A DNA stretch of 56,408 bases, from contig NZ_FOFS01000019.1 of assembly GCF_900111015.1 (NCBI RefSeq), forward strand, positions 1 to 56,408, given 5' to 3'. The notes under the pieces are model-generated. The model was given only the letters and a program-made list of their open reading frames with translations, ran no database searches and had not been told where the DNA came from. The DNA comes from Solimonas aquatica (GTDB lineage: Bacteria > Pseudomonadota > Gammaproteobacteria > Nevskiales > Nevskiaceae). Below are positions 48,420 to 56,408 of the stretch, piece after piece. A program made the translations under genes and the position numbers. The first letter of the stretch is position 1, and each line of letters begins with the position of its first letter.

Positions 48420-49802
48420 ATGTGGATCAGGAAGTATGATTTCAACTACGGCCGCCGCAAGCTGATGGAGAACGTCGCTTACGGCATGGGCGCCGGCGCA
48501 CTGATGCCGCTGAACAAGGTGTTCGCAGCACAGGGCGAGCTGAGCAAGGCCTATCCCGATGAGCTGATGTCGATCGACGCCTACACCAAGGGCAAGATCA
48601 AGACCGGCGACACCATCAGTGCCGACAACGTCGAAATCGTCAAGGATCTGCTCGACCCCTGTGTCTACGAGCAGGTCAAGACCATGGGTCGCAAGTTCCG
48701 CATCAAGAAAACCTGCACCGACTGGACCGCGATGTTCCCCGGCGAGTTCTACGAGGCCACGCTGCGCAGCGTGAAGAGCCCGGCCAAGTTCGATGCCGAC
48801 GGCAACGTGGTCACGCAGGACGGCAAGACCTGGGGCGGCGGCCTGCCTTTCCCTGACCCCAAGACCGGCGACGAGGTGCAGGCCAATCTCTGCCTGAGCT
48901 GGGGCCGTGGCGACTACAACCAGTACGCGGTCAATGACACCGTGCTCAATCCCGATGGCAGCATCGGTTACAGCTATGACCTGGTGTGGGTGGAGCTGCA
49001 GGCGCAGGCGCGCATGGACGGCAAGCCCTTCAAGGGCCGCACCGATCTGCTGCGCTTCCAGACCGTGGCCTTCACCGCCTCGCAGGACGTGGCGGGCAGC
49101 TCCTTCCTCAGCACCTGGTATTACGACCAGCGCAAGTATCCGGAGCTGTACGGCTATCTGCCGCAGTTCAAGCGCGTGCGCCAGTTCCCCACCAATCAGC
49201 GCTTCGAGCCGCTGATTCCCGGCGTGACCTGGTTCCTCTCCGATCCCTGGGCGGCGGGCGACCCGATGCGCACCTGGGGCGAGTACAAGATCATCGCGCG
49301 CAAGCCCATGCTCGGCGCCTTCAACACCACCATGAGCCTGGACAAGCCGAACTGGGTGTGCGGCACGCACGGCGGTCCCAAGGGCACGCATTTCTGGGAT
49401 GCCGATTTCGAGCTGGCGCCGGAAGTGGTGATTCTGGAGTCCAAGCCCACGGGTTATCCGCGCGCGCCGGTCGGCCGTCGTCTGGCCTACATCGACGTCC
49501 GCAACAACATGTACTGCGGCAACATCCGTTTCGACCGCCAGGACAAGCCCTGGGTGAATTTCGAAACCGGCTTTGGCCAGTACAAGCAGGGCGGCAAGAC
49601 CGTGTTCGGTGCCGACGGCAAGACGCCGGCCTGGTCCTGGGTCTACGTGATGTCCTACGACATGCAGACGCATCGCATGAGCCGCGCCCGTCACCTCGAA
49701 CAGTGCGCCGGTGGCCACAAGAGCGTGTTCAAGGCCGACAACGAGGAGATGTACAACAAGTGGTTCACCCAGCAGGCGATCCAGCGCCTGGGTCAGGTGT
49801 AA
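48420..49802 (+). CDS. DUF1329 periplasmic LolA-fold protein
   Basis: A 460-residue protein. Start ATG 48420 has AGAGGAG upstream; a short extension from 48402 is not preferred. A signal-like region (RKLMENVAYGMGAGALMPLNKVFA, twin-Arg-free) leads to the DUF1329 body: GKIKTGDTISADNVEIVKDLLDP, GGLPFPDP, FLSTWYYDQRKYPELYGYLPQFKRVRQFP and RLAYIDVRNNMYCGNIRFDR. DUF1329 has a LolA-like fold and accompanies DUF1302 barrels and RND pumps. A cargo carrier role is inference. Confidence 0.9.
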   Translation: MWIRKYDFNYGRRKLMENVAYGMGAGALMPLNKVFAAQGELSKAYPDELMSIDAYTKGKIKTGDTISADNVEIVKDLLDPCVYEQVKTMGRKFRIKKTCTDWTAMFPGEFYEATLRSVKSPAKFDADGNVVTQDGKTWGGGLPFPDPKTGDEVQANLCLSWGRGDYNQYAVNDTVLNPDGSIGYSYDLVWVELQAQARMDGKPFKGRTDLLRFQTVAFTASQDVAGSSFLSTWYYDQRKYPELYGYLPQFKRVRQFPTNQRFEPLIPGVTWFLSDPWAAGDPMRTWGEYKIIARKPMLGAFNTTMSLDKPNWVCGTHGGPKGTHFWDADFELAPEVVILESKPTGYPRAPVGRRLAYIDVRNNMYCGNIRFDRQDKPWVNFETGFGQYKQGGKTVFGADGKTPAWSWVYVMSYDMQTHRMSRARHLEQCAGGHKSVFKADNEEMYNKWFTQQAIQRLGQV

Positions 49803-49863
49803 GCACCACTCGCCTCGACCGGGCGGCGCGCGGGACGCCGCCGCCCGGCTTCTTTCAAGACTC

Positions 49864-50862
49864 ATGGGTGACATCGTGATCAAGACAGCCAAGCGTATTT
49901 GCTGTGTCTTGCTGGCGCTCGCTGCCTGTCAGGCAGGCGCCAGCGTGGTGCCGCAGGACGTGGTCAGCGGCATTCCGCATCAAGCGTTGTTCAGTGTGGA
50001 TTTCGACGGCCGCAATGCCGTGGCGGTGGGCGCCGGCGGCGAGATTCTGGCCAGCGCCGATGGCGGCAAGAGCTGGCAGCCGGAGGCGGCGCCCAGCCGT
50101 CTGAGCCTGCTGGGCGTGACCGTGCAGGGTTCGCAGCGTATCGCCGTCGGCATCATGGGCCAGATCCTGCGCAAGGACGGCAGCTCGGCCTGGAAGGCGG
50201 TGGACAGCGGCACGCAGGAACGTCTGTTTGCGGTGAGCATGAATGCTGCAGGCCAGGCGGTGGCGGTCGGTTCCTTCGGCACGCTGCTGGTGTCGGAAGA
50301 CGCCGGTCGCAGCTGGAGTGCGCGCTCGCCGGACTGGAATTCCTACTTCCAGGGCTTCGCGGAGACGCTGGGCGACGGCTTCAGTCCGCATCTGTACGCG
50401 GTACGCGTGGACGAGGCCGGCCACATCCTGGTGGCGGGCGAGATGAACACCATCCTGCGCAGCGACGATCAGGGCCGCAGCTGGACGCTGCTGCATCGCG
50501 GCGATCTGTCGCCCGATGGCCGCGCCTCGATCTTCGCCATGGACATCGGCGCGGACGGCGAGGGCTATGCCGTGGGCCAGCTCGGTCTGGTGCTGAAGAC
50601 CCGCGATGGTGGTGCGAGCTGGGCGCGCGTGGCCGCCGACACCAAGGCCAATCTGCTGGGCGTGGCGGTGGGTCGCAGCGGCAAGGTCACGGTGACCGCG
50701 ATGCGTGAGCTGCTGCTGAGCAGCGACGGCGGCGCCAGCTGGCAGAAGGTCGGCACCCTGGACGTGAAGACCGGCTGGTACGCAGCCGCCGCCACCGCGC
50801 CCGACAGCGGCGAAGCCTACGCGGTTGGACATTCCGGACGAATCATCCGTTTCGCACCGTGA
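49864..50862 (+). CDS. YCF48-related beta-propeller protein
   Basis: A 332-residue protein with signal VIKTAKRICCVLLALAACQAGA and repeated BNR/YCF48 blades: VAVGAGGEILASADGGKSWQ, ILRKDGSSAWKAVDSG, TLLVSEDAGRSW, TILRSDDQGRSWTLL, VLKTRDGGASWARV, LLLSSDGGASWQKV. It is expected to fold as a seven-blade propeller in the periplasm. A GTG at 49876 is a possible later start. It overlaps the region upstream of DUF1302 with a 53-bp gap. Role in the module is unknown; assembly factor is inference. Confidence 0.88.
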   Translation: MGDIVIKTAKRICCVLLALAACQAGASVVPQDVVSGIPHQALFSVDFDGRNAVAVGAGGEILASADGGKSWQPEAAPSRLSLLGVTVQGSQRIAVGIMGQILRKDGSSAWKAVDSGTQERLFAVSMNAAGQAVAVGSFGTLLVSEDAGRSWSARSPDWNSYFQGFAETLGDGFSPHLYAVRVDEAGHILVAGEMNTILRSDDQGRSWTLLHRGDLSPDGRASIFAMDIGADGEGYAVGQLGLVLKTRDGGASWARVAADTKANLLGVAVGRSGKVTVTAMRELLLSSDGGASWQKVGTLDVKTGWYAAAATAPDSGEAYAVGHSGRIIRFAP

Positions 50863-50915
50863 AGCCGGCGCCGCCAAGCGCCGGGCTTTTCAAAAACGAG
50901 GGAGGGGACAAAAAA

Positions 50916-53021
50916 ATGAGACAGCTGAGCAAGTTTGCCGCCGGGCTGCTGCTGACGCCGGCGCTGGCCATCGCCCAGGAAGGCGGTGGGTTTCTCGATG
51001 AGCTGCTGGGCGACATGGATCTGCGCGTCAACGGTTTCGTGCGCGCCGAGTCGGCCTACAGCACCACGCAGGCCAAGAACCGCAACAACCAGGAAGGCAA
51101 TCCCTTCAACCAGATCGAAGCCAATCGCACCGCGTATCTGCCGCCGGCCCTGGCGCTGGGTGCCGGCAAGTGGGGCAATCTGGCCCTGGGCCTGAACACC
51201 ACGCAGCTGCCCATCATCGGTCCGGTGGCGCAGCAGCTGGGCCTGGACGGCGTGCTGTTCTCGGACCAGATCCAGCGCAGCGAGTTCGGTTTCAAGTCCT
51301 CGGTGGACCCGGTCAATTACATGATCCTGCGCGGCGAGTCCGAAGCGCAGCTGTCCATCAACAGTCACTGGAACATCATCGGTCGCATCCGCGCCATCTA
51401 TCAGCCCGATGTCATCGACGGCTTTGATGCGCACTCGGTAGAGGCGTTCCAGGGCGGCATCACCGGCGGCGAGCCGGCGCTGTATCAAAGCCGCAATCCC
51501 AACTACTTCGCCTATCGCGTCGAAGGCAGCCACCATCCCAATCCGCTGGAAATCTCCGGCCGCAACTACCTGGTGTATTTCCCGGCGCTGGTGCTCGACT
51601 ACAGCAGCGGTCCGGTCAATGTGCGCTTCGGCAACCAGTCGATCGCCTGGGGCCAGTCGATCTTCTTCCGCGTCTTCGACGTGCCCAATGGCCTGGACTA
51701 TCGCCGTCACCTGATTCTGGATCGCGGTCTGGAAGAGTTTTCCGACAAGCGTCAGCCGCAGCTCTCGCTGCGCATGACTTATCAGGCCACCGACGAGATT
51801 CTGGCCGACGCCTTCATCGCCAAGTTCCAGCCCACGGTCTATCCCAACCCCGGCACGCCCTACAACGTGATTCCGGTGCAGTTCACGGTGCATGACCGTT
51901 ATCACCAGTTCGGTTATGACGACAAGCTCAACTACGGCATCCGCCTGAAGGCCGACTATGGCCAGTGGGGCTGGCAGGCGATGGCGGCGTATCGCTACAA
52001 CCCCGACGGCACCTTCCGCTGGACGCGCTCGGGTGTGAACAAGCCGCTGTCCGGTGCGCTGGGTTCGCTGGTCAACACCGTGTACAACGCCAAGCTGCCC
52101 AATTGCGGCAGCGGCTATACGCCCACACTGTGCCGCCTCTACGACAACATCGGTGAGGCGCTGGCCGAAACGCCGTTCGATGCCGCGCCCGGCGGTGTGT
52201 ACTCGGCGGATGAATGGTTCAACTACGCCGCTGATGTGCGTCTCAACGGTCTCACCGGCCTGAACGCGGCCATCGATCCCTTCCCGGCCTCGCGTGACGT
52301 GTTCGCCACGGACGTGGATCTGCCCACCGAATTCGGCGGTACGGTGAGCCAGACCGAGTCGCGGCGTCAGGCCGATGCCGAGCTCAACACCTTCTTCATC
52401 GCTGCCGGCGGTTCGCTGCGTGGCCATATCGAGCGCGTCTATCACCGCGAGAAGGTGTTCGGCCTGGGCGTCAGCTACGTCAATGAAAGCGATAACGACT
52501 TTCTCAACCAGCTGATCTTCAACCTGGAAGCGCAGTACACGCCGGACCGCAATTACACCAACACCGGCCTGGAAAACCGCTTCATCCGTCAGAACGAGTA
52601 CACCATCTCGCTGGTGGTGGACAAATGGCATCGTCTGTTCGCCGACTTCCCGGGCACCTACATGGTGTTCCAGGCGCTCACCAAGAATCGCAGCGATCTG
52701 GTGGGCCGCCACCTGAACGGCTACGGCAGCGAACAGGATCATGTCTCCACCGGTCTGGGCCACAACGCCAACTATATCGTGTTCGGCTTCCTGCAGCCGT
52801 TCCCGAACAAGATCTGGGCGGTGGAAATGGCCAGCCTGCTCGATCCGCAGGGCGGCATCCTGGTGCAGCCGGTGCTGCAGTGGAATCCCGGCAAGGGCGT
52901 CACCATCGAAGCCTTCTACAACTACGTCAACGGTCATCTCTGGGGCAAGCCCACCAACAACCTGGTGTCGACTCTGGACTTCGCGGACGAAGTCACCGTG
53001 CGTCTGGCCTACCAGTTCTGA
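50916..53021 (+). CDS. DUF1302 outer-membrane protein
   Basis: A 701-residue protein with signal MRQLSKFAAGLLLTPALAIA (ATG 50916 after GGAGGGG). Features: GFVRAESAYSTT, YSSGPVNVRFGNQSIAWGQSIFFRVFDVPNGLD (DUF1302 motif), and a C-terminal strand TVRLAYQF with the terminal Phe used by BAM. Large barrel or carrier-type envelope protein at the outer end of the RND/DUF1329 route. It is followed by an intrinsic terminator. Confidence 0.92.
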   Translation: MRQLSKFAAGLLLTPALAIAQEGGGFLDELLGDMDLRVNGFVRAESAYSTTQAKNRNNQEGNPFNQIEANRTAYLPPALALGAGKWGNLALGLNTTQLPIIGPVAQQLGLDGVLFSDQIQRSEFGFKSSVDPVNYMILRGESEAQLSINSHWNIIGRIRAIYQPDVIDGFDAHSVEAFQGGITGGEPALYQSRNPNYFAYRVEGSHHPNPLEISGRNYLVYFPALVLDYSSGPVNVRFGNQSIAWGQSIFFRVFDVPNGLDYRRHLILDRGLEEFSDKRQPQLSLRMTYQATDEILADAFIAKFQPTVYPNPGTPYNVIPVQFTVHDRYHQFGYDDKLNYGIRLKADYGQWGWQAMAAYRYNPDGTFRWTRSGVNKPLSGALGSLVNTVYNAKLPNCGSGYTPTLCRLYDNIGEALAETPFDAAPGGVYSADEWFNYAADVRLNGLTGLNAAIDPFPASRDVFATDVDLPTEFGGTVSQTESRRQADAELNTFFIAAGGSLRGHIERVYHREKVFGLGVSYVNESDNDFLNQLIFNLEAQYTPDRNYTNTGLENRFIRQNEYTISLVVDKWHRLFADFPGTYMVFQALTKNRSDLVGRHLNGYGSEQDHVSTGLGHNANYIVFGFLQPFPNKIWAVEMASLLDPQGGILVQPVLQWNPGKGVTIEAFYNYVNGHLWGKPTNNLVSTLDFADEVTVRLAYQF

Positions 53022-53059
53022 TTCACTCCCCTGCAGATCCTCCTCATTGGGGAGTTACT

Positions 53060-53094
53060 CGCCGGCAGCCGCTACGCTGCCGGCGTATTTTTTT
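53060..53094 (+). terminator. Rho-independent terminator after DUF1302
   Basis: Stem CGCCGGCAGC (53060-53069) and GCTGCCGGCG (53076-53085), loop cgctac, followed by TATTTTTTT. A textbook intrinsic terminator that separates the module from the downstream regulator. Confidence 0.9.
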
Positions 53095-53129
53095 GCATGC
53101 CAGGCTTTCGGGAAGGGTCTTCCTGAGTC

Positions 53130-55940
53130 ATGGGACTACTCGTGCGCGGCGAATCGATGCACAATCTTTTTTTGCCGACATCAAGATCAGCCAGCATGGC
53201 CAACGAACTCGTGCCATCCGCGCGTAAAAATCCGCGCCGCCGTCGCGAGCCGCCCAGCTTCTCGTTTCCGCTGGTGCGCACCCGCGTGTTCGAGGCGCTC
53301 TGCCGTGGCGCCACGCCGGAGCGCAAGCTCACCATGGTGATGGCGCCCACCGGCTACGGCAAGACCGTGCTGGCCAGCAGCGTGTATCACCATTTCCGTC
53401 AGAGCGGACTGAACAGCTACTGGATTTCGCTGGATGATCGCGACCACTCCATGGAGCGCCTGCTCGGCCTGCTGGAGAATGCGCTGGGCAGCGGCCAGGC
53501 CGAGGTGCATCCGACGCAGGCCCTGATTCATGGCGACGAGCCGCTGGAGAGCCGTGTCGAAAGCCTGCTGGCGGCGCTGGCGGAAATCGCCGAGCCCTCG
53601 CTGATCTGCATCGACAATCTCAATTACTGTGACGACGAGACCCTGGGCCTGCTGCTCGACCGCCTGGTGTTCCGCACGCCGGCTTCGCTGTACCTGCTGT
53701 TTTCCAGCACCGACGAAGTGCCCTTCAATCTTGCCCGCGCCAAGCTGGAAGCGCGCGTGCAGGAGCTGCGCTATTCACAGCTGAGCCTGCAGCCCGACGA
53801 GATCCGCGATCTGCTCGGCACCGAGCTGTGCGCGCAGCTGGGCGAGGACGCGCTGGCCGGGATCGTGGAGCAGACCGAGGGCTGGCCGGCGGCGGTGCGT
53901 CTGGTGCAGATCATCCTCACCGGCGCCGAGCGTCCGCGCGAGGCACTGGCGCGCTTCTCCGGCGGCGACGAAGACCTGGCCGATCTGCTCAACCGGCAGG
54001 TGCTGGCCGGCTTTGCGCCGCAGACGCGCGATTTCCTGTTGCGGATCGCGCCGCTGCGCAGCTTCTGTGTGGAGCTGTGCCGTCACGCCACCGGCGATGA
54101 GCAGGCGGCGCGGCATCTGGAGCTGCTGCTCAAGCGCAATGTGTTCATGATTCCGCTGGACCGCAACCGCAGCTGGTATCGCCTGCACGGTCTGTTCCGC
54201 GACTTCCTGATCAAGGAGGCGCAGCGCCAGCTGCCCGAGGCGAGCCGCCGGCAGGCGCTGGCGCGTGCCGCCGAGTGGTGCGAGAGCGGCGGTCACTGGC
54301 AGGACGCCATCGACTACGCGCTGGCCGCCGATTCCGGCGCGCTGGCCGCAGCGGTGCTGGACCGCGTCGCGGCGATGTTCGTGCGCGACCGTGGCGATCT
54401 GCGCCAGTACATCGAATGGGTGGAGCAGCTGCGTGCGGCCGGACAGCCGCTGGGCTGGGAAGCGGACTACTGGTACGCCTGGGCGCTGGTCTTCCACCGG
54501 CGCTACGAAACCGCGCGCCAGCACGGCGAGCGCCTGGCGCGACGTCTGGAACAGGAGCTGGGCGCCGGCGTCGATGTCGCCGAACTGGCCGAGCTGCGCC
54601 GGCGCGTGGAGGTGGTGCAGATCTGCATCGCCATCTACACCCATCGTCTTGCGGAAGGGTATCAGCGCGCCAGCGTCTGGCTCGCCGAGCGCCATGCCGA
54701 CGATCCCTTCGACGTTGCCACCATGGCCTGCGTGGCCACGATCTATCTCACGGGCGCGCATCGCTTCGTCGAAGCGCGGCAGATGGCGCGTGAAGCCCAG
54801 GCGGCGATCGCGCAGACCGGCAGCGCCTATGGTCAGGGCTGGGTGGCGCTGCTGAACACCATGATCGCCGTGACCGAGGGCGATTACGCCGGCGTCTACG
54901 ACGAGCTCAAGACCGTGCTGGCACGCGCGCAGGCGACGCTGGGCGAGCACTCCGGCATCAGTGCCACGGTGGCCATGGTGTGTGCCAAGGTCGCGGTGGA
55001 GATGAATCTCGATGAAGAAGCGCGGCCGCTGCTGGACATCGGCCTGCGCTGGGCCCACAGCCACGGCATTCTCGAAACCACCGCGCTGGGTCTGGATGCC
55101 GCGCTCAAGCTCTGGTCGGGCCGGGACAGCGGGCTGCTCTCGCTGGCGCAGTTTCGCGAAATCGCCAGCAGTTATCCGCCGGCGCTGGGCGTGATGTTGT
55201 CCTGCCTGATGGTGCAGCGACTGCTGCGGCTGGGCCGCGTCGAGGAGGCGCTGGCCGAGGCGGCGCAGATCGGTCTGGGCGGCGGCGTCATGCCCAAGCT
55301 GGAAGGGCTGGAGCTGCCGCGCGCGCGCGATCTGTTCAGCGCCGCGCAGATCGATCTGGCCCTGGCCTCGGGTCAGCTCAAGCAGGCGGAGACGCTGGTG
55401 GCCGAGGCCACGCGTCTGGCGCGTGCCGAGGGCTGTATTGCGCGGCAGGTGGAGCTGGCCTTGTGCGAGCTGGCGATTGCGGTGTGCTCGCACAATCCGC
55501 AGCCGGCCACGCGGCATCTGACGCGCGCGGTGAGTCTGGCGGCGCGGCGCCGCATCCTGCGGCCGTTCCGTGACCGCGGCGAGCTGATTGCCGGTCTGGT
55601 CAACGACACCAAGCCGCAGGCCTGGGGTTTTGCGCTGGAAGAGGAGCGCAAGTTCTTCATCGACATCTGCCGTGGCCTGCCGCTGTCCAATCCCGCCTTG
55701 CTGGAGCAGCTGGGTCATCTGCAGGGCAAGAGTCAGCTGCTGGAAACGCCGACGGCGCGCGAGATGGAGTTGTTGAGTCTGATCGAGGCGGGCTTGTCGA
55801 ATCAGCAGCTGGCGGATCGTCTCAGTGTCTCGGTGGCCACGGTGAAGTGGCATCTGTACAACCTTTACACCAAGCTCGGCGTCTCCTCACGCGCCGCCGC
55901 CCTGGCCCGCGCACGTTCGCTCAACCTGCTGGCACGCTGA
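53130..55940 (+). CDS. MalT-like ATP-dependent LuxR-family regulator
   Basis: A protein of up to 936 residues. The N-terminal STAND-type ATPase has Walker A APTGYGKT and LICIDNLNY; the winged-helix/TPR middle (WYRLHGLFRDFLIKEAQRQLPEASR) leads to a C-terminal LuxR helix-turn-helix (TAREMELLSLIEAGLSNQQLADRLSVSVATVKWHLYNLYTKLGV). Such large regulators act as signal-dependent activators. Starts at 53130, 53157 or 53196 (MANELVPSARK) are possible; none has a strong ribosome site, and 53196 gives the family-typical N-terminus. It probably controls the module upstream of the terminator (inference). Confidence 0.9.
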   Translation: MGLLVRGESMHNLFLPTSRSASMANELVPSARKNPRRRREPPSFSFPLVRTRVFEALCRGATPERKLTMVMAPTGYGKTVLASSVYHHFRQSGLNSYWISLDDRDHSMERLLGLLENALGSGQAEVHPTQALIHGDEPLESRVESLLAALAEIAEPSLICIDNLNYCDDETLGLLLDRLVFRTPASLYLLFSSTDEVPFNLARAKLEARVQELRYSQLSLQPDEIRDLLGTELCAQLGEDALAGIVEQTEGWPAAVRLVQIILTGAERPREALARFSGGDEDLADLLNRQVLAGFAPQTRDFLLRIAPLRSFCVELCRHATGDEQAARHLELLLKRNVFMIPLDRNRSWYRLHGLFRDFLIKEAQRQLPEASRRQALARAAEWCESGGHWQDAIDYALAADSGALAAAVLDRVAAMFVRDRGDLRQYIEWVEQLRAAGQPLGWEADYWYAWALVFHRRYETARQHGERLARRLEQELGAGVDVAELAELRRRVEVVQICIAIYTHRLAEGYQRASVWLAERHADDPFDVATMACVATIYLTGAHRFVEARQMAREAQAAIAQTGSAYGQGWVALLNTMIAVTEGDYAGVYDELKTVLARAQATLGEHSGISATVAMVCAKVAVEMNLDEEARPLLDIGLRWAHSHGILETTALGLDAALKLWSGRDSGLLSLAQFREIASSYPPALGVMLSCLMVQRLLRLGRVEEALAEAAQIGLGGGVMPKLEGLELPRARDLFSAAQIDLALASGQLKQAETLVAEATRLARAEGCIARQVELALCELAIAVCSHNPQPATRHLTRAVSLAARRRILRPFRDRGELIAGLVNDTKPQAWGFALEEERKFFIDICRGLPLSNPALLEQLGHLQGKSQLLETPTAREMELLSLIEAGLSNQQLADRLSVSVATVKWHLYNLYTKLGVSSRAAALARARSLNLLAR

Positions 55941-55971
55941 GGTCTCTCGCTGCAGCATCGCCGTACTAACC

Positions 55972-56408
55972 GTAGGGCGGGTTAGGCGCGCGAGCGCCGT
56001 AACCCGCCAGGGCTTGGCTGTTTATTGGCCAGCTTGGTCTCTCGATCTATTGCCTTCTTCCACCGCCCTCCGGCGGCGGCCGCAGAAGCTCCCCCGTAGG
56101 TCGCTTCTGCTCTCTTTGCTTGTGCAAAGAGAAGTAAGCAAGAGAAAGCACACCCCGGCTCTGGCGCCCGCTACGCCGGTGCCTGAGCTGTGCAACGTGC
56201 TCGGGGCCGTTGCGGACACGCCATCCCTGGCGTGGCCGCAACTGAGCCGCCCTTCCTGGGCGGCTCTCCCCTGCGCTCGCCGCACAGCTCAGCGCCAGAG
56301 ACGGGGACCCCAAGGTCAAAAGTTACAGCAACAGCAGCTTCGAGCCATACGCGTCGCTGCGCTGTTGCTTGTGACCTACCCCCCTTTGCCTCGCACCGAG
56401 CAGCGCAG
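55972..56408. repeat. Second copy of the 43673 repeat, opposite orientation, runs off window
   Basis: CGTAGGGCGGGTTAGGCGCG then CCGTAACCCGCC (near 56000) matches the complement of 44312-44355. From 56108 the sequence follows the complement of 44240-43960, including CTCTTTGC-ttgt-GCAAAGAG, GAGAAAGCAC, CGGGGCCGTTGC and ACGGGGACCCCAAGGTCAAA. Short ORFs here are shadows. The 468-bp space after 55940 holds no gene. Confidence 0.75.

Overview
The window is GC-rich bacterial chromosome, and its backbone gene order is gammaproteobacterial: miaB-phoH-ybeY-corC, maf-rng-yhdP-nit, tldD, and rsmD-coaD-ferredoxin. The many outer-membrane barrel proteins, the DUF1329/DUF1302/YCF48/RND set and the REP-like repeats suggest an environmental member near the Nevskiales/Solimonadaceae or Xanthomonadales. 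That placement is inference; no rRNA or tRNA gene is present to confirm it.

Layout. 1-1442: end of an IS3-type insertion sequence that has cut the 3' end of a traT-like gene, plus a small Tyr-rich secreted protein. 1706-4337: quinone oxidoreductase and a convergent lipase-like hydrolase. 4506-9819 (minus): operon of a cytochrome c/HYDIN-repeat surface protein, TlpA-like thioredoxin, DUF4266 lipoprotein, DUF3570 barrel and ApbE-like flavin transferase. 10039-10308: hairpin-rich MITE-like element. 10360-22609 (plus): housekeeping block of LMW-PTPase, miaB, phoH, ybeY, corC, a DUF4105/Lnb-like membrane protein in the slot where lnt usually sits, maf, rng, yhdP and a nitrilase-family amidase, nearly all with 4-nt overlaps.

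22610-35286: about 12.7 kb of accessory DNA separating the nitrilase gene from tldD, which are normally neighbours. It holds a RiPP-like cassette (winged-helix/Ser-Thr kinase/TPR regulator, radical SAM enzyme with auxiliary Cys, and a peptide with a nitrile-hydratase-type leader, the last two coupled by ATGA), then an uncharacterised envelope protein and an overlapping module of SAM methyltransferase, RND/MMPL exporter, LolA-like carrier and outer-membrane barrel. A divergent LuxR-type regulator lies at the far edge. Several of these genes are visibly lower in GC than the flanks. This is the best candidate for an undescribed system in the window.

35287-43626 (plus): tldD; an ECF sigma factor (ECF42-like) with its train of DGPF/YciI and VOC proteins; rsmD, coaD, ferredoxin; gamma-glutamyltransferase. 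43673-44326: composite inverted-repeat element, with a second copy entering from the right edge at 55972. 44386-45498 (minus): zinc alcohol dehydrogenase. 45664-45724: perfect 30-bp-arm palindrome. 45814-55940: second trans-envelope module (RND, DUF1329, YCF48, DUF1302), an intrinsic terminator, then a MalT-like LuxR regulator. The two RND modules are built on the same plan (exporter, LolA-fold carrier, outer-membrane barrel) and probably move hydrophobic molecules across the envelope. Functions were assigned by reading motifs; no database search was run.
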